This document shows, one piece after another, positions 15,301 through 26,845 of a stretch of 64,000 bases of DNA. A program made the translations under genes and the position numbers. Source of the stretch: Cherax quadricarinatus. Taxonomy: Eukaryota > Arthropoda > Malacostraca > Decapoda > Parastacidae. The number at the start of each line of letters is the position of its first letter. Within the stretch, counting starts at the first letter, position 1. Where the stretch lies: positions 31,442,128-31,506,127 of the forward strand of contig NC_091325.1 in the NCBI RefSeq assembly GCF_038502225.1, read 5' to 3'. The notes under the pieces are model-generated. The model was not told the DNA's origin and did not search any database. It saw nothing but the letters and a program-made list of their open reading frames with translations.

Positions 15301-17935
15301 CAGTGTAGTGTATCTCAAAGCAGTGTAGTGTATCACCCAGCAGTGTAGTGCATCACCCAGCAGTGTAGTGTATCACCCAGCAGTGTAGTGTATCACCCAG
15401 CAGTGTAGTGTATCACCCAGCAGTGTAGTGTATCACCCAGCAGTGTAGTGTATCACCCAGCAGTGTAGTGTATCACCCAGCAGTGTAGTGTATCACCCAG
15501 CAGTGTAGTGTATCACCCAGCAGTGTAGTGTATCACCCAGCAGTGTAGTGTATCACCCAGCAGTGTAGTGTATCACCCAGCAGTGTAGTGTATGTAGTGT
15601 ATCACCCAGCAGTGTAGTGTATGTAGTGTATCACCCAGCAGTGTAGTGTATCACCCAGCAGTGTAGTGTATCACCCAGCAGTGTAGTGTATCACCCAGCA
15701 GTGTAGTGTATCACCCAGCAGTGTAGTGTAGCACCCAGCAGTGTAGTGTATCACCCAGCAGTGTAGTGTATCACCCAGCAGTGTAGTGTATCACCCAGCA
15801 GTGTAGTGTATCACCCAGCAGTGTAGTGTATCACCCAGCAGTGTAGTGTATCACCCAGCAGTGTAGTGTATCACCCAGCAGTGTAGTGTATCACCCAGCA
15901 GTGTAGTGTATCACCCAGCAGTGTAGTGTATCACCCAGCAGTGTAGTGTATCACCCAGCAGTGTAGTGTATCACCCAGCAGTGTAGTGTATCACCCAGCA
16001 GTGTAGTGTATTACCCAGCAGTGTCGTGTATCACCCAGCAGTGTAGTGTATCACCCAGCAGTGTAGCGTATCACCCAGCAGTGTAGTGTATCACCCAGCA
16101 GTGTAGTGTATCACCCAGCAGTGTAGTGTATCACCCAGCAGTGTAGTGTATCACCCAGCAGTGTAGTGTATCACCCAGCAGTGTAGTGTATCACCCAGCA
16201 GTGTAGTGTATCACCCAGCAGTGTAGTGTATCACCCAGCAGTGTAGTGTATCACCCAGCAGTGTAGTGTAACAGTGTAGTGTATCACCCAGCAGTGTAGT
16301 GTATCACCCAGCAGTGTCGTGTATCACCCAGCAGTGTAGTGTATCACCCAGCAGTGTAGTGTATCACCCAGCAGTGTAGTGTACCACCCAGCAGTGTAGT
16401 GTATCACCCAGCAGTGTAGTGTATCACCCAGCAGTGTAGTGTATCACCCAGCAGTGTAGTGTATCACCCAGCAGTGTAGTGTATCACCCAGCAGTGTAGT
16501 GTAGCAGTGTAGTGTATCACCCAGCAGTGTAGTGTATCACCCAGCAGTGTAGTGTATGTAGTGTACCACCCAGCAGTGTAGTGTATCACCCAGCAGTGTA
16601 GTGTATCACCCAGCAGTGTAGTGTATCACCCAGCAGTGTAGTGTATCACCCAGCAGTGTAGTGTAGTGAATCACCCAGCAGTGTAGTGCATCACCCAGCA
16701 GTGTAGTGTATCACCCAGCAGTGTAGTGTATCACCCAGCAGTGTAGTAGTGTAGTGTATCACCCAGCAGTGTAGTGTATCACCCAGCAGTGTAGTGTATC
16801 ACCCAGCAGTGTAGTGTATCACCCAGCAGTGTCGTGTAGCACCCAGCAGTGTAGTGTAGCACCCAGCAGTGTAGTGTAGCACCCAGCAGTGTAGTGTATC
16901 ACACAGCAGTGTAGTGTAGCACCCAGCAGTGTAGTGTAGCACCCAGCAGTGTAGTGTATCACCCAGCAGTGTAGTGTATCACCCAGCAGTGTAGTGTATC
17001 ACCCAGCAGTTAGTGTAGTAAATCACCCAGCAGTGTAGTGTATCACCCAGCAGTGTAGTGTATCACCCAGCAGTGTAGTGTATCACCCAGCAGTGTAGTG
17101 TATCACCCAGCAGTGTAGTGTATCACCCAGCAGTGTAGTGTATCACCCAGCAGTGTAGTGTATCACCCAGCAGTGTAGTGTATGTAGTGTAGCACCCAGC
17201 AGTGTAGTGTATCACCCAGCAGTGTAGTGTATCACCCAGCAGTGTAGTGTATCACCCAGCAGTGTAGTGTATCACCCAGCAGTGTAGTGTAGCACCCAGC
17301 AGTGTAGTGTATCACCCAGCAGTGTAGTGTATGTAGTGTATCACCCAGCAGTGTAGTGTAGTGTAGCACCCAGCAGTGTAGTGTAGCAGTGTAGTGTATC
17401 ACCCAGCAGTGTAGTGTAGCAGTGTAGTGTAGCACAGCAGTGTAGTGTATCACCCAGCAGTGTAGTGTATCACCCAGCAGTGTAGTGTATCACCCAGCAG
17501 TGTAGTGTATCACCCAGCAGTGTAGTGTATCACCCAGCAGTGTAGTGTATCACCCAGCAGTGTAGTGTATCACCCAGCAGTGTAGTGTATCACCCAGCAG
17601 TGTAGTGTATCACCCAGCAGTGTAGTGTATGTAGTGTATCACCCAGCAGTGTAGTGCATCACCCAGCAGTGTAGTGTATCACCCAGCAGTGTAGTGTATC
17701 ACCCAGCAGTGTAGTGTATCACCCAGCAGTGTAGTGTATCACCCAGCAGTGTAGTGTATCACCCAGCAGTGTAGTGTATCACCCAGCAGTGTAGTGTATC
17801 ACCCAGCAGTGTAGTGTATCACCCAGCAGTGTAGTGTATCACCCAGCAGTGTAGTGTATCACCCAGCAGTGTCGTGTATCACCCAGCAGTGTAGTGTATC
17901 ACCCAGCAGTGTAGTGTAACACCCAGCAGTGTAGT
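9396..17935. repeat. 20-bp minisatellite array, homogeneous core
   Basis: Tandem array of CAGCAGTGTAGTGTATCACC, roughly 425 copies and mostly identical. Variants include TAGCACC for TATCACC, GTGTCGTG for GTGTAGTG, and units with an extra internal TGTAGTGT or GTATGTAG. That last kind recurs, for example near 11665, 15003, 15590, 16553, 17181 and 17628. Frames read through the array give 20-residue periodic peptides, which are not genes. Homogeneity is much higher here than in the same family at 19441-22125 and 26383-26845, consistent with recent unequal exchange or amplification in the core. Confidence 0.95.
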
Positions 17936-19440
17936 CACTGTGCTTGTCTATACAGGAACTTCAGTCTGGCATTCGCTTTCTTTACTACACTGTTCCCTAT
18001 CAATTCTCCTGACATGCATGGGTCAAAGGGGATTCCCAAATATTTTACTGATGAAACCAAAGTGATGGGCTCCCCATTACATTGAACATTAAAATTATTT
18101 ACCCTTCTCAGTTTATGTTTCGTGCCAAAGAGAATGGCTTCAGTTTTCCCTAGGTGTAATGATAGTTTGTTGTCTACTAACCATTTGCTGCAGGACTCCA
18201 GTTCCAGTGTTAAAACATTAGCAATATCTTGTGGGTCTTTACCTGACACTAACAGAGCACTGTCATCTGCATACAGTAGGAGTTTGCACTTGACACTGAT
18301 AGGCATATCATTGACATAACATAAGAATAATAAGGGACCCAGAATACTACCTTGGGGAACTCCACATGTTATCGGCAGGGGTTCTGATTCTGTTTTGTTG
18401 ATTTTGACTATTTGTCTCCTGTTGCTAAGGTAGGACTTAAACCAGTCTACAGAACCTATACCGATAGCTTGAAGTTTATTACATAATATATTGTGGTTGA
18501 CAGTATCGAAGGCCTTTTGCAGGTCTAAGGTTACCATGCCTATGAGGTTCCCCTTTGACATTTCAGTTCTCAGGTAATCCATCAGATTAATAAGGGAGGT
18601 GTCGGTTGAGTAGGATCTTCTAAAGCCCGATTGATAGCTATGGAGAATGTTGTTGTCATTAAGGTACTTAACTACTTGAGAATACACCGCCCTCTCTAGA
18701 ATTTTAGATATTATACTGAGTATACTAACAGGCCTATAGTTGCTTACATCAGACCTACTATTTTTCTTGAAGATAGGAGTAACTCTGGCCTCCTTGAACC
18801 CCTCCGGTACTGTATTAGTGGTGACTGATAGATTTATTATGTGAGCAATAGGGATTGACAGTTCAGAAGCACCATCTTTTAGGAACTTAGACGGAATGTT
18901 ATCAGGGCCTGTGCTCTTAGTTGGGTTTAACCTGCTTAGTTCTTTTTGAATAAAGTCATGAGATACACTTACTAGTCGACAACTGTTTGGGGTTACCCCT
19001 TTATTGGTATAGTATGTTTGAAACTTATCAGAGTCTGTGTTAAAGGTATTTCATGCAGCTGGTAGTTTACTTACTAGTGTTGATGCAACTGATGTGTAGC
19101 AGGAATTAAAGCAATTTGCCACCTAAGATGTTTCGTGGCATACCTCATTATCGATAGTGAGTACTATGTTAGACCTATCTACTGGCTTATGGCTATACCC
19201 CAACTGTTTTAGTTGTTGCCAGAGCTTTCTGGGGTTATGCTTATACTCTTCAATTTTTGAGCAGTAGTGCTTTGCCTTTGCTCCTTTTATAAGTCTCTGT
19301 ACTCTGTTCCTCACCCTTTGGAATTCATTTAGTGCTGCAATATCCTGTCTGTTTGCTTTAAATCTTTTTAGCAGCTGGTCTCTGAATTTCATATTATCTA
19401 ATATCTCAGTATTCATCCAGGGTTGAGTTCTTCGTTCTAG
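17935..19440 (-). pseudogene. Reverse transcriptase, non-LTR retrotransposon, partial
   Basis: One minus-strand frame carries the whole protein remnant and is broken by only two in-frame stops: TAG at 19123-19125 and TGA at 19051-19053. The first part (about 19437-19126) is the basic, helical linker upstream of RT. The second part contains the RT domain with recognisable blocks: NYRPVSILSIISKILERAV, then LDLQKAFDTVNHNIL (motif A), CGVPQGSILGPLLF (motif B), LLYADDSALL (motif C, catalytic YADD), KWLVDNKLSLHLGKTEA (motif D) and KYLGI (motif E). The thumb and C-terminus are lost at the satellite junction. It resembles CR1/Jockey-type RTs, but I do not assign a clade. No frameshift is visible, so decay is slight. 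Confidence 0.85.
17936..19440 (-). mobile_element. LINE fragment embedded in the 20-bp array
   Basis: A 1.5-kb piece of a non-LTR retrotransposon lies on the minus strand between two stretches of the same 20-bp satellite. Both ends are truncated. At 17936 the RT reading frame runs directly into satellite with no 3' UTR, tail or poly(A). At about 19440 it starts in the linker between endonuclease and RT, so the endonuclease is missing. No target-site duplication can be identified because both flanks are repeat units. Loss of the 3' end is not what simple target-primed insertion produces, so later deletion or unequal exchange within the array is likely. Confidence 0.85.
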
Positions 19441-22125
19441 CAGTGTCCTGTGTAGGCATCCAGCAGTGTGCAGTGATAAATGATCACCCTGTGGTAGCAC
19501 TGACTGTTCTCAGTGTATGTGTCACCCAGCAGTGTAGTGTATCACCCAGCAGTGTAGTGTATCACCCAGCAGTGTAGTGTATCACCCAGCAGTGTAGTGT
19601 ATCACCCAGCAGTGTAGTGTATCACCCAGCAGTGTAGTGTATCACCCAGCAGTGTAGTGTATCACCCAGCAGTGTAGTGTATCACCCAGCAGTGTAGTGT
19701 ATCACCCAGCAGTGTAGTGTATCACCCAGCAGTGTAGTGTATCAACCAGCAGTGTAGTGTATCAACCAGCAGTGTAGTGTATCACCCAGCATTGTAGTGT
19801 ATCAACCAGCAGTGTAGTGTATCAACCAGCAGTGTAGTGAATTCCCAGCAGTGTAGTGTATTAACCAGCAGTGTAGTGTATCAACAAGCAGTGTAGTGTA
19901 TCAACCAGCAGTGTAGTGTATCAACCAGCAGTGTAGTGTATCAACCAGCAGTGTAGTGTATCAACCAGCAGTGTAGTGTATCAACCAGCAGTGTAGTGTA
20001 TCAACCAGCAGTGTAGTGAATTCCCAGCAGTGTAGTGCATCATGAAGCAGTGTAGTGTATTAACCAGCAGTGTAGTGTATCAACAAGCAGTGTAGTGTAT
20101 CAACAAGCAGTGTAGTGTATCAACCAGCAGTGTAGTGTATCAACCAGCAGTGTAGTGTATCAACCAGCAGTGTAGTGTATCACCCAGCAGTGTAGTGTAT
20201 CACCCAGCAGTGTAGTGTATCACCCAGCAGTGTAGTGTATCAACCAGCAGTGTAGTGTATCATCTAGCAGTGTTATGTACCAACCAGCAGTGTAGTGTAT
20301 CAACCAGCAGTGTAGTGTATCATGCAACAGTGCAGTGTATCAACCAGCAGTGTAGTGTATCAACCAGCAGTGTAGTGTATCAACCAGCAGTGTAGTGTAT
20401 CACCCAGCAGTGTAGTGTATCACCCAGCAGTGTAGTGTATCAACAAGCAGTGTAGTGTTTCAACAAGCAGTGTAGTGTATCAACCAGCAGTGTAGTGTAT
20501 CACCCAGCAGTGTAGTGTATCAACAAGCAGTGTAGTGTATCAACAAGCAGTGTAGTGTATCACCCAGCAGTGTAGTGTATCAACAAGCAGTGTAGTGTAT
20601 CAACAAGCAGTGTAGTGTATCACCAAGCAGTGTAGTGTATCAACAAGCAGTGTAGTGTATCAACAAGCAGTGTAGTGTATCAACAAGCAGTGTAGTGTAT
20701 CAACCAGCAGTGTAGTGTATCACCCAGCAGTGTAGTGTATCAACAAGCAGTGTAGTGTATCAAACAGCAGTGTAGTGTATCAAACAGCAGTGTAGTGTAT
20801 CAAACAGCAGTGTAGTGTATCAAACAGCAGTGTAGTGTATCAACCAGCAATGTAGTGTATCATGAAGCAGTGTAGTGCATCGCAAAGCAGTGTAGTGTAT
20901 CAACCAGCAGTCTACTGTATCATCCAGCAATGTAGTGTATCATGCAGCAGTGTAGTGCATCACAAAGCAGTGTAGTGTATCAACCAGCAGTGTAGTGTAT
21001 CATCCAGCAGTGTAGTGCATCACAAAGCAGTGTAGTGTATCAACCAGCAGTGTAGTGTATCACCCAGCAGTGTAGTGTATCACCCAGCAGTGTAGTGTAT
21101 CACCCAGCAGTGTAGTGTATCATCCAGCACTGTAGTGTATCAGTCAGCAGTGTAGTGCATCACCCAACAGTGTAGTGTATCAACCAGCAGTGTAGTGTGT
21201 CATCCAGCAGTGTAGTGTATCAACCAGCAGTGTAGTGTATCACCCAGTAGTGTAGTGCATCACCCAGCAGTGTAGTGTATAATCCAGCAGTGTAGTGTAT
21301 CACCCAGCAGTGTAGTGTATCACCCAGCAGTGTAGTGTATCACCCAGCAGTGTAGTGTATCACCCAGCAGTGTAGTGTATCATCCAGCAGTGTAGTGCAT
21401 CACCCAGCAGTGTAGTGTATCAATCAGCAGTGTAGTGCATCACCCAACAGTGTAGTGTATCAACCAGCAGTGTAGTGCATCACCCAGCAGTGTAGTGTAT
21501 CATCCACCAGTGTAGTGTATCACCCAGCAGTGTAGTGTATCACCCAGCAGTGTAGTGTATCACCCAGCAGTGTAGTGTATCATCCAGCAGTGTAGTGTAT
21601 CAATCAGCAGTGTAGTGCATCACCCAACAGTGTAGTGTATCAACCAGCAGTGTAGTGTGTCATCCAGCAGTGTAGTGTATCACCCAGCAGTGTAGTGTAT
21701 CAACCAGCAGTGTAGTAAATTCCCAGCATTGCAGTGTATGAAGTGGCAGTGTAGTGCGTTACCCAGCAGTGTATTGTATCACTTAGCAGTGTAGTGCATC
21801 ATCAAGGATTTTAGTGTATAACCAAACAGTATAGCGTATCCACCAGCATTGTAACGTATCGTCAAGCATTGTAGTGTATCATCCATTGGTGTAGTGTATC
21901 AACGAGTAGTGTAGCGTATCGTGCAGCAGTGTAGTGCATCACCCAGAAGTGTAGCGTGTCAACCAGCAGTGTAGTGCATCACCCAGAAGTGTAGCGTGTC
22001 AACCAGCAGTGTAGTGCATCAACCAGGAATGTAGTGTATCAAAAAGCAGTTTAGAGTCTCCATCAGAAGTGTTATATGTGAACCAGCAGTTTGAATCATC
22101 CAGCAGTGTACTGTATCACCAAACA
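19441..22125. repeat. 20-bp minisatellite array, diverged arm
   Basis: Continuation of the 20-bp array beyond the LINE fragment, about 134 units. The unit is mainly CAGTGTAGTGTATCAACCAG or the CACCCAG form, with many variants (CAACAAGCAG, CAAACAGCAG, CATCCAGCAG, CATGAAGCAG). The first 60 bases (19441-19500) and the last few hundred (about 21700-22125) are strongly degenerate. Divergence increases toward the LINE at 22126, the usual pattern for an array edge no longer being homogenised. Confidence 0.93.
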
Positions 22126-22127
22126 GT

Positions 22128-22730
22128 GAAGTAGCCACCAACGTCATAGCCCCTAGTACAGATATAGTAGAGGAGTCCTCCTCTGGGGTAGACTCTTCTC
22201 CAGCCATCACTGTCATAGCGTCTAGGACAGATGTAGTCGGGGAGTCCCTTTCCAGGAAAAATGTTGGTGCCATGACAACAGATGGTGGTGTCTCTGATTT
22301 GGCTATGGAGGACTGTAGTGCAGCTCTAGGGCCAGCACAGATTATGAATGCATCCAGCACGAATTGTACCCAGCCAAAAACAATATGTGCAAATACTATG
22401 TTTGTGGCATCTGTAAACACGGAATATCAGGGAAAACGAATGGGCATGCAACTTTGAGCATCCCAAAAAATGTCGTGACCTCCTGTCTAGGGAAGTGTGT
22501 CGTTCTACCTTTTTGCAAATACTTCCACCCTGAGATGTTACAATACCAGCAGCACTGCATACCATCTAAAAGGGACCGGGAGGCACACACCCCATACAAC
22601 ACATCATAGTAGCTATGGCAGCTATGACAACACCCCCAGTGATTTTTTTAGTGGTAGGAAACGAATAAAGAAAATGGACAGTGATAACCAAAATAGTGCA
22701 CCACCACCTTGGAGCCTTGATGAAGATTGA
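22128..22730 (+). pseudogene. LINE ORF1 remnant with tandem CCCH zinc fingers
   Basis: The N-terminal part (about 22140-22390) is a Ser/Thr/Val/Asp-rich stretch with an imperfect 69-base internal repeat beginning VIAPSTDIV and VIASRTDVV. After a frameshift near 22385 comes a Cys/His-rich module spread over shifted frames. One part reads CKYYVCGICKHGISGK, another CNFEHPKKC, then CKYFHPEM. The spacings fit two consecutive CCCH fingers, the second about C-x8-C-x4/5-C-x3-H. The C-terminal part is polar and Pro-rich and is interrupted at 22719 by the inserted element. CCCH fingers suggest RNA binding by the element's own particle. A host CCCH protein is less likely because endonuclease and RT follow directly. 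Confidence 0.65.
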
Positions 22731-23342
22731 GTCACTTATGCAGCATATAGGAATCTTTATTCAGGAAACGTTTCGCCACACAGTGGCTTCATCAGTCCAA
22801 TACAAAGAGGAAGGCGTAAGGAGAGGAGGAGAATGAGGTAATCAGTCCCTCAACCTGGAGTCGATGTGTTCAGTCCATCAATCTTGTAGAATGTACAGCA
22901 TAGGGCCGTAGACGTGGCTTATATACTGTAGTGAGGTGACGTGAAGCAGGCGGAGGCGGGGTCATAGTGGTACCATCCACTAGCATCATGGGATCTTGTT
23001 ACAAAGAATTCTTCAACACTTGTTCAACCTTTGGACGAAGACCTACTTCGACTAGTGGATGGTACCACTATGACCCCGCCTCCGCCTGCTTCATCTCACC
23101 TCACTACAGTATATAAGCCACGTCTACGGCCCTATGCTATACATTCTACAAGACTGATGGACTGAACACATCGACTCCAGGTTGAGGGACTGATTACCTC
23201 ATTCTCCTCCTCTCCTTACGCCTTCCTCTTTGTATTGGACTGATGAAGCCACTGTGTGGCGAAACGTTTCCTGAATAATGATTCCCATATGCTGCATAAG
23301 TGTCTCAATCTTCAACTTGTCGGTTTTTCAAACCATTCATCA
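22720..23342. mobile_element. Palindromic (foldback-like) insertion with 15-bp TSD
   Basis: The insert is bounded by a perfect 15-bp direct repeat, CACCTTGGAGCCTTG, at 22705-22719 and 23343-23357. Inside, two long arms are near-perfect inverted copies: about 22720-22984 and about 23041-23310, separated by about 56 bases. Shared landmarks read in opposite directions: GAAACGTTTCGCCACACAGT, TGGTACCATCCACTAG, and TATATAAGCCACG-type sequence. The right arm is followed by CTTGTCGGTTTTTCAAACC before the second direct repeat. No coding capacity is visible. A 15-bp duplication is typical of LINE-mobilised (SINE-like) insertion. Two oppositely oriented SINEs or a foldback element are both possible. Confidence 0.85.
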
Positions 23343-24477
23343 CACCTTGGAGCCTTGTTGGACTGGAGGCACAGCCAGCGGCCCCTCCGGGCTCACAGCT
23401 ACTGATGCCAACAACAAAATCCCTCCAACAAACATGCAACACAACCTCATTTATATTTGCTAATATACAGGGCCTTAAGCCATCCACCAACAAAATACCT
23501 TTCATTAGTGGACTTCTAGGGGAGTCAAATGCACTGTGTGCAGCCTTCACAGAGACACACTCAAAAGATTACTTTGACAGTGAAATATGGATACCTGGAT
23601 ACAACCTTTTCAGATGCGACAGAAAGAACAACCAACAAGGGAGGGTTGGCCTGTATGTCAAAGAGTCTCTCATTTGCACAGAGATACTGAACACCACAAA
23701 TGATATAGTTGGAGTTCTGACAACAAAAATCGAGAACCAAAACTTAGTCATTGTACTTGTATATAAGCCACCGGATGCAGCTTCCCAACACTTCAAGGAA
23801 CAACTGTCAAAAATTGACTCCTGTCTGGACAACTTTCCAGCCCCATCCCCAAACATCTTGCTGCTTGGAGACTTCAATCTAAGACACACAAAATGGAAGA
23901 ATATAGCAAATAATGTCGTAGCAGAAACAATCCCTGGAGGCAGCTCAGATGACAGATCACACACACACAGGAGCTGCTGAATTTCTGCAACAAACACACC
24001 CTAAGTCAGCAGATAGTGGAGCCAACAAGACTGGAGAACACACTGGACCTTATTTTTACAAATAATGAAGACCGGGTAAGGAATATAACAATATCAAAAA
24101 CAACAAATTCTGATCACAATCTAATCGAAGTCCAGACTTGCATGCACAGGAGTCCTGATTGGCAAGATGCATACAGTTATGAGGGTAAGTTTACCAAATT
24201 CAACTTCAACAACAAAATCATCATCTGGGATCAGGTAAACTATGCCCTAAATGAAACATGCTGGAAGGATATCTTAAATTACATGGACCCTAACCAATGC
24301 CTCGAAAAGATCATCCTCCTGGTAGCTGAAGTATATTCAAGGTATATTCCTATAAGACAAAAGAATAGAAGAAGTAAACGGGAGAGAGAGAGAGACGCTC
24401 CCTCTACAGGAGAAGACGAAGAATCATTGAGCTCCTCAAGAATGCCAGATTATCTGATACACAGAAGGAAGTGCTAA
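23343..24477 (+). pseudogene. LINE ORF2: APE-type endonuclease, degraded
   Basis: Directly after the inserted element, the frame reads PWSLVGLEAQPAAPPG, which joins the ORF1-side residues PWSL across the insertion. The endonuclease follows, with FIFANIQGLKPS (N-terminal strand), FTETHS (metal-binding Glu), GYNLFRCDRKNNQQGRVGLY, LVYKPP and LLLGDFNLRHTKW (GDFN). A frameshift near 23970 moves the reading to a second segment with LENTLDLIFTNNED and TNSDHNLIEV (catalytic SDH-type motif). Basic linker residues continue to 24477 and are broken again by a frameshift near an AG run. All key catalytic blocks are present across the two frames, so the damage is indels rather than loss of the domain. Confidence 0.8.
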
Positions 24478-26300
24478 CTAGGGAAGTGGAAAATATTGAG
24501 CTGAAGTTAAAGGACTCATACAGGATCCAGGAGAGACAAGAGGAGCTAAAAGCGATTAATGAAATTGAAAGAAATTCGAAATATTTCTTTTCATATGCCA
24601 AAAACAAGTCAAAAAACCACTTCTAGTATAGAGCCCCTGCTCAGACAAGACGGATCCTACACTGACGACAACAAAGAAATGAGCGAGATACTGAAATCGC
24701 AGTATGACTCAGTGTTCAGCGAGACACTAACCAGTTTAAAAATAGACAATCCAAACAATTTTTTCATGAATGAGCCTCAAAACCCTGCCAATGTAGGCCA
24801 CATTTATGACATAACCCTAACTCCACTAGACTTTGAGAAACCATCGATGACATGCCCATGCACTCAGCCCCAGGCCCAGACTCGTGAAACTCGGTGTTCA
24901 TTAAAAACTGCAAGAAACCCCTCTCACGGGCCCTAAGTATGCTGTGGAGAAGGAGCTTAGACACAGGCGAGATTCCACAGTCATTAAAAACAACAGATAT
25001 AGCCCCACTCCATAAAGGTGACAGTAAAGCAGTAGCTAAGAACTATAGACCAATAGCTTTAACGTCCCACATCATAAAAATCTTTGAAAGAGTTCTAAGA
25101 AGAAGAATAGCAGACTAGATGCACTGGAAAACAAACAGAATGTGGATGTAGTATACATAGACATTGCAAAAAAAAATTGACAAGTGCGACCATGGTGTAA
25201 TAGCACACAAAATGCGTGCTAAATGGATAACCGGCAAAGTAGGCAGATGGATCTTCAACTTCCTAACCAATCGCACACAAAGAGTAGTGGTAAACGAAGT
25301 TAAATCAGATGCTGCCATAGTGAATAGCTCTATCCCACAAGGCACAGTACTCGCACCTATCCTGCTCCTTATTCTCATATCAGACATAGACAGAGATGTA
25401 AACCACAGCACTGTATCATCTTTTGCAGACGATACTAGGATCTGCATGAGAGTGTGATCCATTGAGGACACAACAAAGCTCCAAGAAGATATAAACCAAG
25501 TTTTCCAATGGGCAACAGAGAACAATATGATGTTCAATGAAGACAAATTCCAGCTACTCCGTTGTGGAAAACTGGAGGAAATAATAACTAGGACTGAGTA
25601 TACTACAAACTCCAATCACACAATAGAGCGGAAAAGTATTGTGAAGGACCTGAGTGTGGTAATGTCCGAAGACCTCACCTTCAAGGACCACAACAATGCC
25701 ACTATCACATCTTCTAGGAAACTGATAGGATGGATAATGAGAACATTCAAGACAAGAGATGCTAAGCCAATGATGATCCTTTTTAAATCACTTATTCTTT
25801 CTAGGCTGGAATACTGCTGTACATTAACATCCCCATTCAAGGCAGGTGAAATTGCAGAGCTTGAGAATGTACAGAGAACCTTTACTGCACGTACAAGTTC
25901 CATCAAACACTAGGAGCACCTGGAAGCACTTGACTTATACTCACTAGAGCGCAGGCGAGAGAGATATATCATAATCTACACCTGGAAGATTCTGGAGGGA
26001 CTGGTCCTTAATATGCACACAGCAATCACTCCAAACAAAAGCAAAAGATTGGCAGGCGATGCAACAAACCCCCATTGAAAAGTAGGGGCGCACTGGTACA
26101 CTACGAGAAAAAACAATAAGTGTCCGGGACCCAAGACTGTTCAACAGCCTCCCACCAGCAATAAGGGGCATTACGGGAAGACCCCTGGTTGTCTTCAAGA
26201 GGGAGCTGGACAGATACCTAAGACGGAGCCGGATCAGCAGGGCTGTGATTCGTACGTTGGATTGCGTGCGGCCAGCAGTACCAGCCTCGTTGATCAGGTC
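24478..26300 (+). pseudogene. LINE ORF2: reverse transcriptase, degraded
   Basis: RT blocks are spread over several plus-strand frames: linker (24559-24840), IAPLHKGDSKAVAKNYRPIA and IIKIFERVLRRRI (to 25118), then DHGVIAHKMRAKWI, SSIPQGTVLAPILLLILISD (motif B with PQG) and VSSFADDTRICM (motif C, FADD) to 25457. Thumb-like residues follow at 25527-25913, including SLILSRLEYCC. A C-terminal block DPRLFNSLPPAIRGITGRP and FKRELDRYLRR is readable at about 26125-26225. The motif A block is poorly preserved, with a likely deletion between 25118 and 25164. Several stops and shifts make it non-functional. Confidence 0.8.
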
Positions 26301-26382
26301 CTGATCCACCTAGAGGCCTGGTCATGGACCGGGCCGCGGGGACGTTGATCCCCGGAATGCCCTCCAGGTAGACTCCAGGTAG

Positions 26383-26845
26383 TGTCTCACACAACAGTGT
26401 AGTGAATCACCATGCAGTGTAGTATATCAACCAGCAGTGTAGTGTATCACCAAGCAGTGTAGTGTATCAACCAGCAGTGTAGTGTATCACCAAGCAGTGT
26501 AGTGTATCAACCAGCAGTGTAGTGTATCAACCAGCAGTGTAGTGTATCACCAAGAAGTGTAGTGTATCATCCAACAGTGTAGTGTATCCCCAGCAGTGTA
26601 GTGTATCACCCTGCAGTGTAGCGTATCATCCAGCAGTGTTGTGTATCACCCAGCAGTGCAGTGCGTCACCCAGCAGTGTGGTGTATCACCCAGCAGTGTA
26701 GTGTACATCTACCAGTGTTGTGTTTATTGCAACAGTGTTGTGTATTTCCCTGCAGTTTAGTGTATCATCCATCAGTGTTGTGTATCACCCAACAGCGTAG
26801 TGCACATCTCAGCATTGTTATGTTTATCTCAACGGTGTTGTATAT
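26383..26845. repeat. 20-bp minisatellite, degenerate right edge
   Basis: About 23 diverged copies of the 20-bp unit follow the LINE tail. They become increasingly irregular (CAACAGTGTTGTGTATTTCC and similar) and then pass into the 25-bp family at about 26846. This stretch belongs to the same array as 19441-22125, split by the LINE. Confidence 0.88.

Larger units (their letters stand above)
22126..26382 (+). mobile_element. Decayed non-LTR retrotransposon (LINE) in satellite
   Basis: A 4.2-kb plus-strand LINE sits inside the 20-bp satellite, with satellite resuming on both sides. In order it contains an ORF1 remnant with CCCH zinc fingers (about 22128-22730), an inserted palindromic element (22720-23342), the endonuclease (23360-24130), the reverse transcriptase (about 24560-25915), a C-terminal region (to about 26300) and a 3' UTR. 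The 3' end carries copies of CTCCAGGTA (26359-26382), like the short tandem tails of many LINEs. There are several frameshifts and stops, so this copy is dead. Clade not assigned; the domain order is that of an APE-endonuclease LINE such as CR1 or Jockey. Confidence 0.85.

Noticed and set aside
12918..17453. His/Thr/Leu-rich periodic frames (HYTAGCYTTLL type) in the 20-bp array
   Set aside because: They are translations of the tandem unit; they appear in overlapping frames and end wherever a unit has an indel.
9396..17935. CRISPR-like array because of a short regular repeat
   Set aside because: Units are contiguous without unique spacers, and the context is eukaryotic.
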